Below, in pieces: positions 20,005 through 30,904 of a DNA stretch of 64,000 nucleotides. Below the pieces are notes generated by a model that made no database searches, was not told the origin of the DNA, and saw nothing but the letters and a program-made list of their open reading frames with translations. The DNA is taken from positions 71,384,947 to 71,448,946 of the forward strand of contig OY726567.1 of NCBI GenBank assembly GCA_963383645.1. Reading direction: 5' to 3'. The position numbers and the translations under genes were made by a program. Numbering within the stretch: the stretch's first letter is position 1; each line of letters begins with the position of its first letter. Origin of the DNA: Muscardinus avellanarius (taxonomy: Eukaryota > Chordata > Mammalia > Rodentia > Gliridae).

Positions 20005-20170
20005 CAGGGGGGCCTGCCCTGGCCCTCCACGCTGCCGGGCGCCTCTGAGCGCCTCCCGCAGCTGGGCAGCGCCCGGCACAGCCGCAGCCGCTCAGAGGCC
20101 CCTGCAGAGCCACGCAGGCTGGCGGGGGCTGCGATGGACAAGCTCAAAGAGCAGCAGGGTGCCACCAGGG
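20005..20170. promoter_or_regulatory. CpG-dense stretch
   Basis: GCTGCCGGGCGCCTCTGAGC, GCAGCGCCCGGCACAGCCGC. Possible small intragenic CpG island. No exon seen. Confidence 0.35.
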
Positions 20171-20239
20171 TAGCCCACTCCCCAGCGGGCCCGCGGCAGC
20201 CTCTGCCACTAGCGAAGCCCTTCAGCTGCTACAAAACAC

Positions 20240-21115
20240 CACAGGCTGGACAACTTGCAGGGGACAGAAAGGGATTCCTCACAGTTCTGGGACTGGAAAT
20301 CTGAGGTCAAGGCCAGCAGGTCGCTGTCTGAGGCCTGCTTCCTTGAAGATGGCTCTCTGGGCCCTTCATAAGGGCATGAATCCCACTCGTTAGGGCTCGA
20401 CCCATCACCTTGTCACCTCCCAAAGGCCCCATCTCCTAACACCTTCATACCGGGGAGCAGGTTTCAGGGGACAGAAACGAGTCCACAGCTCCCTTCCCCA
20501 CCCCTCCGAAACTATGTCCTTCTTGCACACACAAGACATTCATTCCTCTGGGTGTGGTGGTGTATACTTGTAATCCCAGCACTTGGGAGGTTGAGATAGG
20601 AGGATCGCAGGTTTAAGGCTAGCCTCAGAAACTTAGCAAGGCCCTGTTTTAAAAAAAAAATGCTGGGGGCAAGAGTAGCTCCATGACAGAATGCCTGAGG
20701 TTTAATACGCAGGACCAAAAGACAACAAAAACCTCACAAAAGCTCAAGATGCATCTACTCCATCCTCAGGCACAGAGACTTCACTTACTTTAGTAATGAT
20801 TCACAAGTCTCAAGTCCAGAGTCCCAGCTAAATGTCGTCTAAACCAGAAATGGCTGAGACTCAAAACAGTTTAATCCAGTGGCGAGTTCTTTTCCAGCAC
20901 GAGGAAGTTATGCTTCCGGAATGCAGTGTTTCCAGGCAAGTTTTGTTTCTAAAATGCAATGGTGGAGCAGCCACGGGATGAACGCCCACGCTCCAGAGGG
21001 GGAAAGAGGGAAGAAAGGAGCGGCCGTCCTTGAGCAAACCCGGAACCAACAAGGCCAGGTCCACTGGACCTCACAGCCCAAAGTCTGCCCCCTGGCCCCA
21101 GGCAGAGGTCGTCTG
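20240..21115 (-). mobile_element. MaLR (MLT1/MST-type) LTR retrotransposon: internal part plus 3' LTR
   Basis: 20240-20480 is the reverse complement of a MaLR LTR (ATTCCTCACAGTTCTGGGAC, TCCCAAAGGCCCCATCTCCT). 20500-20545 and 20726-21115 match MaLR internal sequence (ATTCACAAGTCTCAAGTCCA, AAAATGCAATGGTGGAGCAG). In minus orientation the order is internal region then LTR, so one end survives. A SINE interrupts it. MaLRs are non-autonomous; no intact protein frame is present. Confidence 0.75.
20546..20725 (+). mobile_element. B1-ID SINE inside the MaLR
   Basis: TGGGTGTGGTGGTGTATACT to a weak ID part (GAATGCCTGAGGTTTAATAC). Inserted into MaLR internal sequence. Confidence 0.87.
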
Positions 21116-21214
21116 TCATGAAGGGTGTGGAGGGTTGTGGGACAGCTGAGGTACCCCGATGACCTCTGAACCTTGTTTCAGGTCCAGAGATCTTGTCTTA
21201 AAGCACCTGCCAAG

Positions 21215-21417
21215 GTGGGCATGGTGGGGCACACCTGTAGTCCTAGTACTCGGGAGGCTAGGACAGGAGAATCGCAGGTTCATGACCAGCCTCCTGTCTT
21301 GCAACTTAGAAAGGCCCCCAGCAACTTAATCAGGCCCTGTTTTAAAGTAAAAAATAAAAAAGGACTGGGGGTATTGCTCAGAGGTAGAATGTCCCTGGGT
21401 TCTCAATATTCAAAAGG
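21215..21417 (+). mobile_element. B1-ID dimeric SINE
   Basis: AGGTGGGCATGGTGGGGCAC; ID part TATTGCTCAGAGGTAGAATG. Confidence 0.9.
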
Positions 21418-21418
21418 G

Positions 21419-21461
<43 letters not shown>

Positions 21462-21463
21462 AC
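21418..21463 (+). repeat. (GAAA)n microsatellite
   Basis: About eleven GAAA units, the expanded tail of the preceding SINE. Confidence 0.96.
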
Positions 21464-21613
21464 TGTCAAACCCAAGAAGTCCAATTTCCTTATGCCCTTT
21501 CAGCTGCTTGCCCTCTGCCAAGCTGACTGGTTTCCACTGGGGTCTACACCCACACAGAGCTCCCATCTGTGTGGCTACAACCTCAGTGTCTTCCATACAA
21601 AGTTTTACAATAG

Positions 21614-21883
21614 CGCCATGTTTGGTGGCGCACGCTTGTTATCCCAGTACTTGGGAGGCTGAGACAGGAGGGTCTGAGTTTGCAGCTGGCCTCAGCTACT
21701 TAGGCCCTCTGCAACTTAGTGAGACCCTGTTTCAAAATTAAGAATAAAAAAAAGGGCTGAGGGTGTAGCTCAGGAGTAAAGAGCCCCTGGGTTCCATCCT
21801 TAGTACAGCAAAATAAATAAATTTAAAAAAGGGCTAGGGGTGTAGCTCAGAGGTAGAGTGCCCCAGGTTCCATTCCCAGTACA
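21614..21883 (+). mobile_element. Trimeric SINE (B1-ID-ID) with perfect 17-bp target-site duplication
   Basis: B1 part from GCCATGTTTGGTGGCGCACG; first ID at about 21752-21808; second ID at about 21829-21883. ACAAAGTTTTACAATAG is present at 21597-21613 and 21884-21900, so all three parts arrived together or the second ID was added by duplication afterwards. Confidence 0.93.
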
Positions 21884-21900
21884 ACAAAGTTTTACAATAG

Positions 21901-22309
21901 TGAAAGGCTGAGGATTTCTCCAGTCCTTAAGCTCTGCTTCCTTCTCGTCAGCAGCTGTGCATGTAAGCCGGGCCCTCTGCGCAGGTTCCCTGTGTACAGG
22001 GGGAGCCAGGCTGCCCTGTTGACGCTTGGCTCTAAGGAGTGTCAGCCGAACACTTGATCTCACTGTGGCAGGTTCTATGCCCACAAAGCCCTGGGTGCTG
22101 ACACACTCAGCCAAGGCCCCTGGGCTTTAGGGCAGGGCAGCTTTCCCTCCCTCACCCCAAGGCGGCTCCACATCACTGGTAAAGGCCTCGTGGTCGTCCC
22201 CACCGGCGTCTCCACCAACAGCCCGCTCAGGATCGCTTCTCATGAAACATTTCTTTCCCACATCTCCCTTCTGGAATGGGGGTGTTCATCCTGTGCCAGC
22301 CCACGTCGC
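21901..22309. other. Unique intronic sequence
   Basis: Nothing recognisable. Confidence 0.45.
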
Positions 22310-22497
22310 ATTTTTTTTTGGGGGGGCACTGGAGATTGAATTCAGGGGCATTCTAGCTCTGAACTGTAGCCCCCACTCTTCTTTTGCTTTTAAACGGTGC
22401 CTTGTTAAATTGCTGAGGCTGGCCTCGAACCTGTGTTCGTCCTCTCAGCCTCTCAAATACTGGGATTCTAGGTGTGTGTCACTGCACCAAGCTGAAC
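22310..22497 (-). mobile_element. B1-ID dimeric SINE
   Basis: T-rich tail, GCACTGGAGATTGAATTCAG (ID), TACTGGGATTCTAGGTGTGT (B1). Confidence 0.88.
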
Positions 22498-22640
22498 TTT
22501 TCTTTATTAATGACGCTTATCTCTGCTCACACGGAGCTGGGTCGATACAGACGGTGGGTAACAAACAGACAGCAAGCAGACCAAGATGATAAATTATCTG
22601 CTCAATAATTAACAAATTAGTCGACAGATGGCTGGGATGT
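22498..22640. promoter_or_regulatory. AT-rich island 9 (candidate conserved non-coding element)
   Basis: CTTTATTAATGACGCTTATC, AAGATGATAAATTATCTGCT, CAATAATTAACAAATTAGTC. GATAAATTATC is an 11-bp palindrome containing two GATA cores. Repeat-free. Role inferred. Confidence 0.42.
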
Positions 22641-23404
22641 GCTTTGCGCGTGGTGACGCTCTGTGTGCGGGGTGCCCGCCCCTCCCGCGTCTTCTCCAGG
22701 AGGCCACGTGGTGGAGTGGGCCCTGCAGGTTCTGTCCCCGCTGCGCTCTGTGGCCTTCCCTGCTGGGTTGGGCAGGGGTGAGGCCTGAGGCAGGGCCACA
22801 GGAGGCAGGGTGTCCTCCAGCAAGGCTGGTGTGCGGGGACTGGCTGGTTCTGCCCTGAGGACTTGCTGAGCTGTCCAGGGCGCAGCCCCGGGGATGACCA
22901 GTCCCACAGGTGAGCTCCCGTGCTGCCCTTCACAGCCTCAGTAGACCCTGGCTCCGTCTGCACCCATGGCAGCCTCTAGCGGAAGACCGGGGTCTCAGAC
23001 AAACATGTCAGATGTCACACGGCAGCGAAGGAGGCCTGGTCAGGATCCAGCCTGGGGCTGGAAGTGGGATCAACCCGCTTTAACCAGAGTTGATGTGAGA
23101 AGTCCTTTTCCTTCTGTCCCCAGCCTCACCCTGTTTCTACCACGCTCTCAGCCCCACTACCCTCCTCCCAGAAGTGGCATTTAAAACCACCAATGCTCCC
23201 TCATGACACTCAGAGGCCACGAGACTTCCTGGGCATCAGAGCATGGTGGCCCTATAGGCTCACAGTAGGCCCAGCTCAGCCTGCCGTGGACAGCAGGCCA
23301 TCAGCCGAGAAAGCTCATAGGGGGATCCACCCCAGCACCTACCACCACAACCCATACTCCTGTGGTTAGCGCCTGTCAGGTATGTAGGCAGCAGGGGCCT
23401 GGCC
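22641..23404. other. Unique GC-rich intronic sequence
   Basis: Nothing recognisable. Confidence 0.45.
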
Positions 23405-23705
23405 ATAGGTGGATGCCTGTGTACCCCAAGATTCACATGCTGAAACCGTGACCTATGAGTGATGGTCAGGAGATGAGGCCTTTGGAGCGGGAACCGCAGC
23501 CTTATAAAAGGGGCCCAAGAGAACTCCCTGTTCCTCCCACCATGGGGGTGGGGCAGGTAAGGAAACCTCGTAGCTACCCAATCTGTGGGCACCTTGGACT
23601 TCCAGCATCCAGGACTGTGAACAAGTCCTGTTGTTCATAAGCTGTCCAGTGGGAGATGTCTTATTAGAGCAGCCCAAAGGGACCAAGACAGAAAACTGGT
23701 AATTA
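23405..23705 (+). mobile_element. MaLR (MLT1/MST-type) solo LTR
   Basis: CCCAAGATTCACATGCTGAA, GATGAGGCCTTTGGAGC, CACCTTGGACTTCCAGCATC, AGGACTGTGAAC and GTCTTATTAGAGCAGCCCAA follow the MaLR LTR order from U3 to U5. No internal sequence adjoins it. Confidence 0.78.
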
Positions 23706-23716
23706 CTCCTCTAAGT

Positions 23717-23880
23717 ACAAGGAGGGAGGCTAAACCAGGAGGATCACAGGTTTGAAGCCAGCCTCAGCAACTTAGTAAGACCCTGTTTCAAAACAAAAAA
23801 TAAAGTAATAAAGTAGGGCTGGGGTGTAGGTTGGAGGTAGAGCACCCTAGTAAAAAGAAAAAGGAAAAACAGGAGGAAGA
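23717..23880 (+). mobile_element. B1-ID SINE, 5' truncated
   Basis: GGGAGGCTAAACCAGGAGGA to GTTGGAGGTAGAGCACCCTA and a purine-rich tail to about 23895. Confidence 0.85.
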
Positions 23881-25004
23881 GAAGGAAGAAAAGTTCAGTT
23901 TTCCACAACTCTGCCCAAGCCCATCCAAGTCGGGGGGAAGCAAGCTCAGACCTCCTGCAGACAAGCCCGGCCCCACTCCACAGGCCTGGCACACAGGTGG
24001 TCCTGGACAGTCCCAGTGTTGCTAGAGCTCAGATTGTGGTGGCTGGAGGGAACACAGAACCCCTCGCAGGGTCCCTTTACCCAACGATGAGTGGACCGCG
24101 GGACGCTGGCCCCCTCCCTGGAATACCCCCTGGCCTGGCATGCAGTGGCCTTAGGAGTGAGCAGATGCTAAACACCCAGACGGCAGCTCCTTCTCTCCTT
24201 CTTTATGGTCACACAGGGCGCCCGGCTGTCTCCAGGCTCTGCAGGTCACGTGACCGGTCACCACTCTGTGGTGCACAGGTGTCCTCCAGCGAGGATTTTG
24301 CCGACACCCTCCGAGTGGGCCGTGGAGAAGGAGTGGGACAGGAGAAGCAGAAGCCGGGTCTGGACAGAGCTGCAGTTCCATTTTAGGGCCGGGACTCCCT
24401 CTGGGCAGACAGGCCAGCGTCGCTATCATTGCATCTGGGAAAATCTACCCCATCTCAGGTGGGGCCCAAGTTTAAATTTCCCAAGACACAGACTAAGTGT
24501 CCTGGCCCCACCCTGCTGTGCCCCTGTGAGGCCTGGGGCAGTTGGTCCTGTCATGGCTCTCGGCCCTGCTGGGCAGCAGTTTTTCATGCAGAGGAGCAAG
24601 GGACCCTCTGGCCGCCCCCTGGCAGGGAAGAAGTGTGTGCAGGCCCATGCATATGGCTGAGCTGGCCCAGGACCCTGCCTGGGAGAGGAGGGGGCAGGAC
24701 GAGCAGTCAGGGGGGATGCACAGGATAATGGCCAGGGCCCTGGGCAGGTCGGGTCACAGTGGGAGCGCACACCCTCCTCCTGGGCTCCCAGCCTCCCTCC
24801 ATCGCTCGCCTCCTTGGGGTCCAGGAAGGCCAGCGGAGCAAGGACCTCTGGGTCAAGAGAACAGATTCTCAAGCCTACCACACAGCCCTGCCAACGTGTC
24901 GCTCCTGCTGTCCTTAGAGATGACGGGGCCATGGACCCGTCACTGGGCCCTGCGCTGCAGCTCTCAGGAGCCGACTGCCCTGCGGAGCCCAGATTCTCTC
25001 CCTC
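23881..25004. other. Unique GC-rich intronic sequence
   Basis: Nothing recognisable. The 222-codon minus frame (24426-25094) has no domain and faces open plus frames. Confidence 0.45.
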
Positions 25005-25200
25005 GCATACATTAATTATGACAGAGTAAACAACGCTGTTTTGAAAAATGCATGTTTCCGTGTGATTGCTTTTTTTAATTGGTTGGTTTAACATTTGAAA
25101 TTTGATTTAATTTCCACTTGCTTTTCCTCAGCACGGGGTCGGGCTGTGAGTAGGGGAATCATTTTACCGGAGTGCCACCATTAATGGCGGGCGGGGGTCC
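25005..25200. promoter_or_regulatory. AT-rich island 10 (candidate conserved non-coding element)
   Basis: ACATTAATTATGACAGAGTA, GTAAACAAC (FOX-like), AAAAATGCATGTTTCCGTG, TTTAATTGGTTGGTTTAAC (reverse CCAAT), TTTGATTTAATTTCCAC, CCACCATTAATGGCGG. Dense in homeodomain-type cores, repeat-free, sharp edges. Role inferred. Confidence 0.45.
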
Positions 25201-26682
25201 CCGTGCACGCACACTGTCTCCCGTGGGTACTGCAGCTCCCTTCTGCAGCCCGAAGGGAGGTACGGGCCACAGTGGGTGGGGCAGCTGCTTCCGAGTACAG
25301 ACTCCAACGCAATTCTAGCCCACACTGGGCCAGACCAAGGGGGCAAATGACTGGTGTTTCATCTTGGCTCAACCATGCACCAGCCAAGCACCCGGGTCCC
25401 CCTTTTTTGGGAATCACTTTCTGTTCTAGGGTAGTGGATGTGGGATGCCAAGGGCCTAGAGTAGAGGGGATGCAGGCCCCAAACCCTTCCAGAGCCTCAG
25501 CCTTTATACGCCGTGCCACGGGGAGGATCGTGTGACACGATGCTCCTGCTGCATGAGTGCTCCAGGGATGGGGTGGTCCTCCTGGAGTGCTGAGATGCCC
25601 CAAGCGGCTGTGTCCCCACCCCAACTTCCCAAGCCTGTCCCCTGCTGCTGGTGCTGCCCTCACTAGCACCCCCTGACTGCCTACAAGAGGGGTGCCTCAG
25701 TTTCCTTCTTTGCACACTGGCATAAGCATCACAGCCTGACAGTCCTCCCCAAGTCTCTGCTCCTATCCCAGTTCAGACCCAGCTCCTAGAAGGATGGGCT
25801 CAGGACCATGCTCTGCGGCAGCTGCGCGGTGCCCCTCTTCATGACTCTGCATCCCCGGGCCAGCCCTGAAGCTCCGCGGGGCCGCTGCTTACCGTCCTGA
25901 CCCCTCAGGCACCAGGACCCCACGCCTCACCCTGCCGGTACAGCCTCGAGTGTCAAGTCAGACGCCGAGCCCCACAGACGCTGGAGTTGACCTCAGGGTC
26001 CACGAAGCTTCGGGCTGTTGCAGGCATGCTTTCCACACGAGCTTTCGGGGGACAGACCCAAGCCAAAATCAAGTGCTCCTGACACTGTGTCCCACAATAA
26101 GGCCCTGCGGTTGCTGTTCTCCTCTGGGGACCTCAAAGCAGCCTTTTTGAGGCGTGTCAGCAAAGGGGGCACAGGATGCTGGCAGCAGCCCCTGTGGTTC
26201 TCCTAGGCGAGAAGCCAGGGAACCCTCCGAGGCTCGGAGGACTCTGCAAGCCCCTTCCCATCTTCAAAGCAAAGGGCAGTATACCACACTGTCAGGGGCC
26301 ACAGGGCCTCCTGAGGCCTGAGCTGTGGAAACCAGAGTCATGCGATGATCTGTACCTGCCTGGGTGGTCCAGGGACCTACTCTAGTCAGGAGTAAGAGCC
26401 CTGGAACACTCATAGGAATTCAGAACAAACACATCCCAGCTTCCGAGTCACCGTGTAGCTTCAGAAGGAGAACTTCGGCTCTTCTACTCTGCTATCGAGT
26501 GGTCTAGGGCAGCTTTGTAGTTCCACTTAGAGTTTTGCTGAGGGGAGAGGGGCTCCCAGGGCCTCGTGAGGCCTCCTTCCACCTAGGAGCACTCTGACAC
26601 GAGTCCGTGCATGCCGTGAGCCGTGTGCACCCACCCAGAACAGCCAGGAGGTGCGTGGACCACTCAACCTTCTTTTCCCCTC
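25201..26682. other. Unique GC-rich intronic sequence
   Basis: Nothing certain. GCCTCAGTTTCCTTCTTTGC at about 25695 may be a trace of a MIR. Confidence 0.45.
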
Positions 26683-26878
26683 TTGGTACTAGAATTTGAA
26701 CCCGGGAATATTCTACCTCCAAGCTACACCCCTACCCTATTTCTTGTTCTGAAACAGGGTCTTGCTAAGTTGTTGAAAGTTGTGCTCCACTGCTAAGGCT
26801 GGCCTCAAACCTGCTATCTTCCTGTTTCAGCCTCCTAAGTACTGGGATTAGAGGCATGCTCCACCATGCCTGGCCACT
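26683..26878 (-). mobile_element. B1-ID dimeric SINE
   Basis: CTTGGTACTAGAATTTGAAC (ID) to ATGCTCCACCATGCCTGGCC (B1). Confidence 0.9.
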
Positions 26879-28553
26879 GGACCATCTAAAAGTGTCATCG
26901 GGGCATGGCTGTAGAGCCGGGGGTCAACAATGGACACAACAGAGTTTCTGCCCTCAAGAAGCCTGGAGACCATGGGGCAGAGGCAGAGCCATCTAAGTCC
27001 AGAGCTGAGGGGAAAGGGTCAGCCAGCAGGTGGGAGGGAAGCTGTGTTCCAGGCAGAGGGCCGGGCAAACATCCTGGCAGCACCTTGGTGGCCCACCCCC
27101 ACTTCCACCCCGCCTCCACACTCGGGCTTCACTGGTCTTCCAGAAGCCCCTAGAACTTTCTGGAATGGCCTCCCCGGCTCCTTGCATTTGGCTCCTCTTT
27201 ACCCTCAGAGTGACTTTCCATGCCCTGGTCCTCACATCCCCACACGTGCGGTGCTGCGCGTACCAGCTATGACAGCGACCCTGGCTTCTGTGTGCTGATC
27301 TTGGGCGCGACACGCAGAAGCACGTGTTTCGGGATAGAGTCTGTAAGGGGTCACGGGGACAGGCTCTCTTCCCTGGGCCATGTGGACCCCATCTCCTTCC
27401 CCAGGCCACCAACACCCACAATTCTGCCTGACAAAGAACCGCTTCCTGGGAATGGTGCAGTGGCCAAAGCCATGAGTGGCACAGATGTACTGCCAAGCCC
27501 CTTGGCCCATCGCCCGGGAAAAGTGATGTCTCGTGGTCTGGACGAAGAAAGGCCACCTGAGTGCACTGCTCAAACACCAACATGCAGGAGGGGCTGGAGG
27601 GCCAGGCAGGGCGGGAAGAGGCCCTTCAGGGCGTGGCACGTGAGCGTCGCCAGCCACGGGCCCGTCTGGACCAAGCGTGTCTTCTTCAGGGAGACAAGTC
27701 AAAGCAAACAGCACCCTGGGCCTGTCCCCAGACGTTTCCTCCCCGCCTACAGCTGCTGTCATTAACCCCCCGCGAAGAGGACTGTGCGGCCTGCACTGCT
27801 ATGTGTCACCACAGCAGCTTGCTGTGACACAGGACGAGCCCAGGAGGCTGTGGCTGCAACTAGCAACTGGCTAACAAGGACAGATGCAAGATCCGTGGCA
27901 ACGTGGCCTGGCCGGCTGCTCCCCGGGGCCCTCTTACTTGTACAGCCTTCAGAGGCAGCACGGACAGAGACGGGACCTGGTGGACGCTCCCCAGGACAGG
28001 CAGAAACAGGAGAGACGATGAGGCACCTGGGACCTGTCGTGAGCTGGTGGAGGCAGCAACCATATGGGGGACTCTGCACTTGGAGGCCTGGGACAGGACC
28101 GGCCTCAGATAGACTCGCTCTGAGATGCCGCGGGTGGACTGCGGGACTCTGTCCTATGGGAATGTCCAGCAGTGGGTGTGATAGCAGCTGGGTGGGCAGG
28201 AGTGGGGCCTGGCTGCCCCCACCGCACCAGGGAGCTCCAGACACAGCACCATGACCCCGCACGTATCCTCTGGGAGGGAGAAGGCCCTAGCTGAGAACTG
28301 CTGCCCTAGAGAAGAATAAGGCTCAAGATAGCAACCCTCTGCCCTCCCGCATGTCCCTCTTCCCCAGGTTGTCTGGGAGGGACCCCCAGAGCCAGAGCCT
28401 GCAGGATCTGTCCCCAGAGCACCTGGTTTGCAACAGAACCTAGCTTGGAAGTATCTGCGTTGCTTCACTCTGCTGGATGGATTTCTCTGCTCTTTTTCTT
28501 TCCTTTCCTTAATTTTTTTCCTTCTCTCCCACCTTTCTCCTCCTTCTTCTTTT
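26879..28553. other. Unique GC-rich intronic sequence
   Basis: Nothing recognisable. The frames of 150-196 codons around 27.0-28.3 kb overlap on both strands and lack domains. 28495-28553 is pyrimidine-rich. Confidence 0.45.
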
Positions 28554-28737
28554 AATGGTACTATGGATTGAACCCACAGGTATTCTACCTCTGAGTTACA
28601 CCTGAGCCCCTTTATTATTATTATTATTATTTTTTATTTTGAAACAGGGTCTTCCTAAGTTGCCGAGGCTAGCCTTGAACCTGAGATCCTCCTGTCTCAG
28701 TACAGGGATTACATGTGTGTGTCACTGCACCTGGCTA
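28554..28737 (-). mobile_element. B1-ID dimeric SINE with (ATT)n spacer
   Basis: ATGGTACTATGGATTGAACC (ID), (ATT)n at about 28610-28632, TGTGTGTCACTGCACCTGGC (B1). Confidence 0.9.
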
Positions 28738-28869
28738 TTTCTCCACATTTCGGAGTGTCAGGATCTTTGTACAATAAAATCAACCAGATCCTCTGGGCAG
28801 GGCTTTGCTAAGGAGCTGGCCTGGGCTGGTTTACAAGCAGAGGTCACCGGGTGGCTCTGCCTGCAGGCT
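28738..28869. other. Unique intronic sequence
   Basis: Nothing recognisable. Confidence 0.45.
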
Positions 28870-29030
28870 ATTACTTGGTGTTTTTCTTAAAGTCATTCTC
28901 TTTATTAATGTAAATAAACTTGGTGTAAAAGGAAATTTTATATCACCGCCGTAAAATGAAACAAACATTGCTTGCTATAAATAGAGAGTAACTATGAAAA
29001 TAAATTTAATAGAAACCAAACCAAACCCTC
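28870..29030. promoter_or_regulatory. AT-rich island 11 (candidate conserved non-coding element)
   Basis: TCTTTATTAATGTAAATAAA, TTGCTTGCTATAAATAGAGA, AATAAATTTAATAGAAACC. Contains TGTAAATA (FOX-like) and CTATAAATAG (MEF2-like). Repeat-free. Role inferred. Confidence 0.42.
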
Positions 29031-29821
29031 CTCCACTGGCCTGAGGCGGGCTCTGAGCCCAAGGCCTCTCCAGAGCTGCAGTCAAGGGGAACCGCTGGGG
29101 TTCAGCCAGGCAAATGGCAGCAGAGTGAGTCCTGGGGTTGGAATAAGCCCTCATTCTGGGGGGAGGGGATTCATGGGAGATAGTCTTGCCATACTCCTCC
29201 CTCCCCCATGAGAAGAGGGAGCCCCTGAGACAGTTAGCTTGGTGGGAACCCAGACTGGATGGCCTCATATGAGGCTGCTGCCACAGGGCAGGTTAGCAGA
29301 GCCCCCAGATAGGTGATCGCCTGCTTGGCCAATCAGAATGGAGAAGTGGGGAGGGAAGGATGGGGCTGGATATCTAGTTAAAAAAATGGGTCAAGGGTCC
29401 ATGGAGAGCCCATTAGAGAACAGCAGAGGCAAAGGCGGCTGACGGCAATGCCCACCTTCACCTTGGCCGGCACCTGCCGGATTGTGCCTCTCAAAGGGTG
29501 AGCAGGGCTCCAGTCCTGGGGAGGATCTGTCACGGCCCTCACATGGCCTGCCCAGCAGCCCTGCCCCAAGGGAAGCCCGAGGGCACCAGAGCTGCTGCTG
29601 CACGACTTAGGAAGTGCTTCTTCTGTGCCCTGCTTAGTAGGACCTGCGTAGTTTATAGCAAGTAGACTACAGACGGCTGCATGGTCCCTGGGGCCAATGT
29701 TCTCTGCTACCCTCTCCCACAGGGAAACCCAGCACCCCTGAAGGGCTGTGGGGACTGTGCATTCCTACTGGCTGCACTAGGTACCTAGGGACTATGGGAA
29801 GAGAGCCAAGGGAGAACCAGG
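29031..29821. other. Unique intronic sequence
   Basis: Nothing recognisable. Confidence 0.45.
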
Positions 29822-29995
29822 TATAACCAGATTACAGGCGTGGTCTGTAACCCAAGTACTTGTGAGGCTGAGACAGGAGGATAGGAGGTTCGAGGCCAGT
29901 ACCAGCAACTTAGTGAGACTCTGTTTCAAAATAATGGGATGGGGTTGTAGCTCAGAAGTAGAATGCCTTGGGTTCAATCCCAAGTAGTATAAACC
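29822..29995 (+). mobile_element. B1-ID SINE
   Basis: GATTACAGGCGTGGTCTGTA; ID part GGTTGTAGCTCAGAAGTAGA. Its tail leads into the homopurine tract. Confidence 0.87.
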
Positions 29996-30007
29996 AAATT
30001 AAACAGC

Positions 30008-30032
30008 AGGGAGGGAGGAAAGGAGGGAAGGA

Positions 30033-30081
<49 letters not shown>

Positions 30082-30173
30082 AAGAAGAGGGGGAGGGGGA
30101 GGAGGAGGGGGAGGAGGGAGAGGAGGGGAGGAGGAGGAGGAGGAGGAGGAGGAGGAGGAGGAGGAGGAGGAGA
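30008..30173 (+). repeat. 166-bp pure homopurine tract: (GA)n and (GGA)n
   Basis: Every base from 30008 to 30173 is A or G. It runs GGGA/GGAA, then GA repeat at about 30031-30078, then GGGGA/GGA, then a GGA repeat at about 30127-30172. Probably grew from the tail of the SINE at 29822-29995. Confidence 0.97.
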
Positions 30174-30624
30174 CGGCGTCGGCATTGACAGGCTGGCTCA
30201 AGGGAAACTCACGGGAGAAAAGAGAAGGGCGCTGGGGCGCAGTGGGGCAGAGGGCCCCAGGAAGGGAAGCTCTTGCCCACAGCCTGCCCGAGCCCAGCAG
30301 GGCGAGGCTAGGGGTCTGCCTTTTGGGAGCTCAGGGAGCCTGGAGATCAAAGGCCTGGCCATTCCCTTTGATTGGGCCACGCTCAGAACAGGATGTGTCA
30401 TTATCCAAATTGCTTCTGGCTTCTGAACACCCCTCCTGCTGGCAGAGTCTTTAAAGGGTGGACTTGAAACGTCCCCAAGACATACCAGTGGCTGGGCAAT
30501 TTGTAGAAGAACAAATGTTTCTTGGCCCCTCGGAACGAGCTGACTGGGGGAGTCTGATTCAGGATGGACAGTGCCTCTGCTCTCTGGCGTCTGCTTCACC
30601 ACCAATCCCACGGTTCTTTTCTAT
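30174..30624. other. Unique intronic sequence
   Basis: Nothing recognisable. Confidence 0.45.
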
Positions 30625-30690
30625 TCTTTTGATTCTAGGAATTGAACCCAGAGAAATTCCACCTGTGAGCTATACCCCCAGACCTTTATT
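30625..30690 (-). mobile_element. Antisense ID-type monomer
   Basis: TTCTAGGAATTGAACCCAGA and TGTGAGCTATACCCCCAGAC. Confidence 0.75.
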
Positions 30691-30716
30691 TTTCTTGTTT
30701 TTTTTTTTTTCTTCTT

Positions 30717-30904
30717 TTTGATACTGGGGATTGAACCCAGAGGCATTCTACCTCCAAGCTACACTCCAACCCTTTTTTATTTTGAAACAGGTTCTTGCTA
30801 AGTGGCTAAGGCTCTCGCTAAATTGCTGGGTCTGGCCTCAAACCTGTCATCCTCAGCCTCCCAAGTAGTGTGGGAATAGAGCGTGTGGCACTGTGCCTGG
30901 CTAG
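30717..30904 (-). mobile_element. B1-ID dimeric SINE
   Basis: TGATACTGGGGATTGAACCC (ID) to GTGTGGCACTGTGCCTGGCT (B1). Confidence 0.9.

Noticed and set aside
24426..25094. 222-codon minus frame
   Set aside because: Runs out of GC-rich sequence into AT-rich island 10 without a protein-like feature.
29952..30201. Proline- or serine-rich frames
   Set aside because: They are the homopurine repeat translated in different frames.
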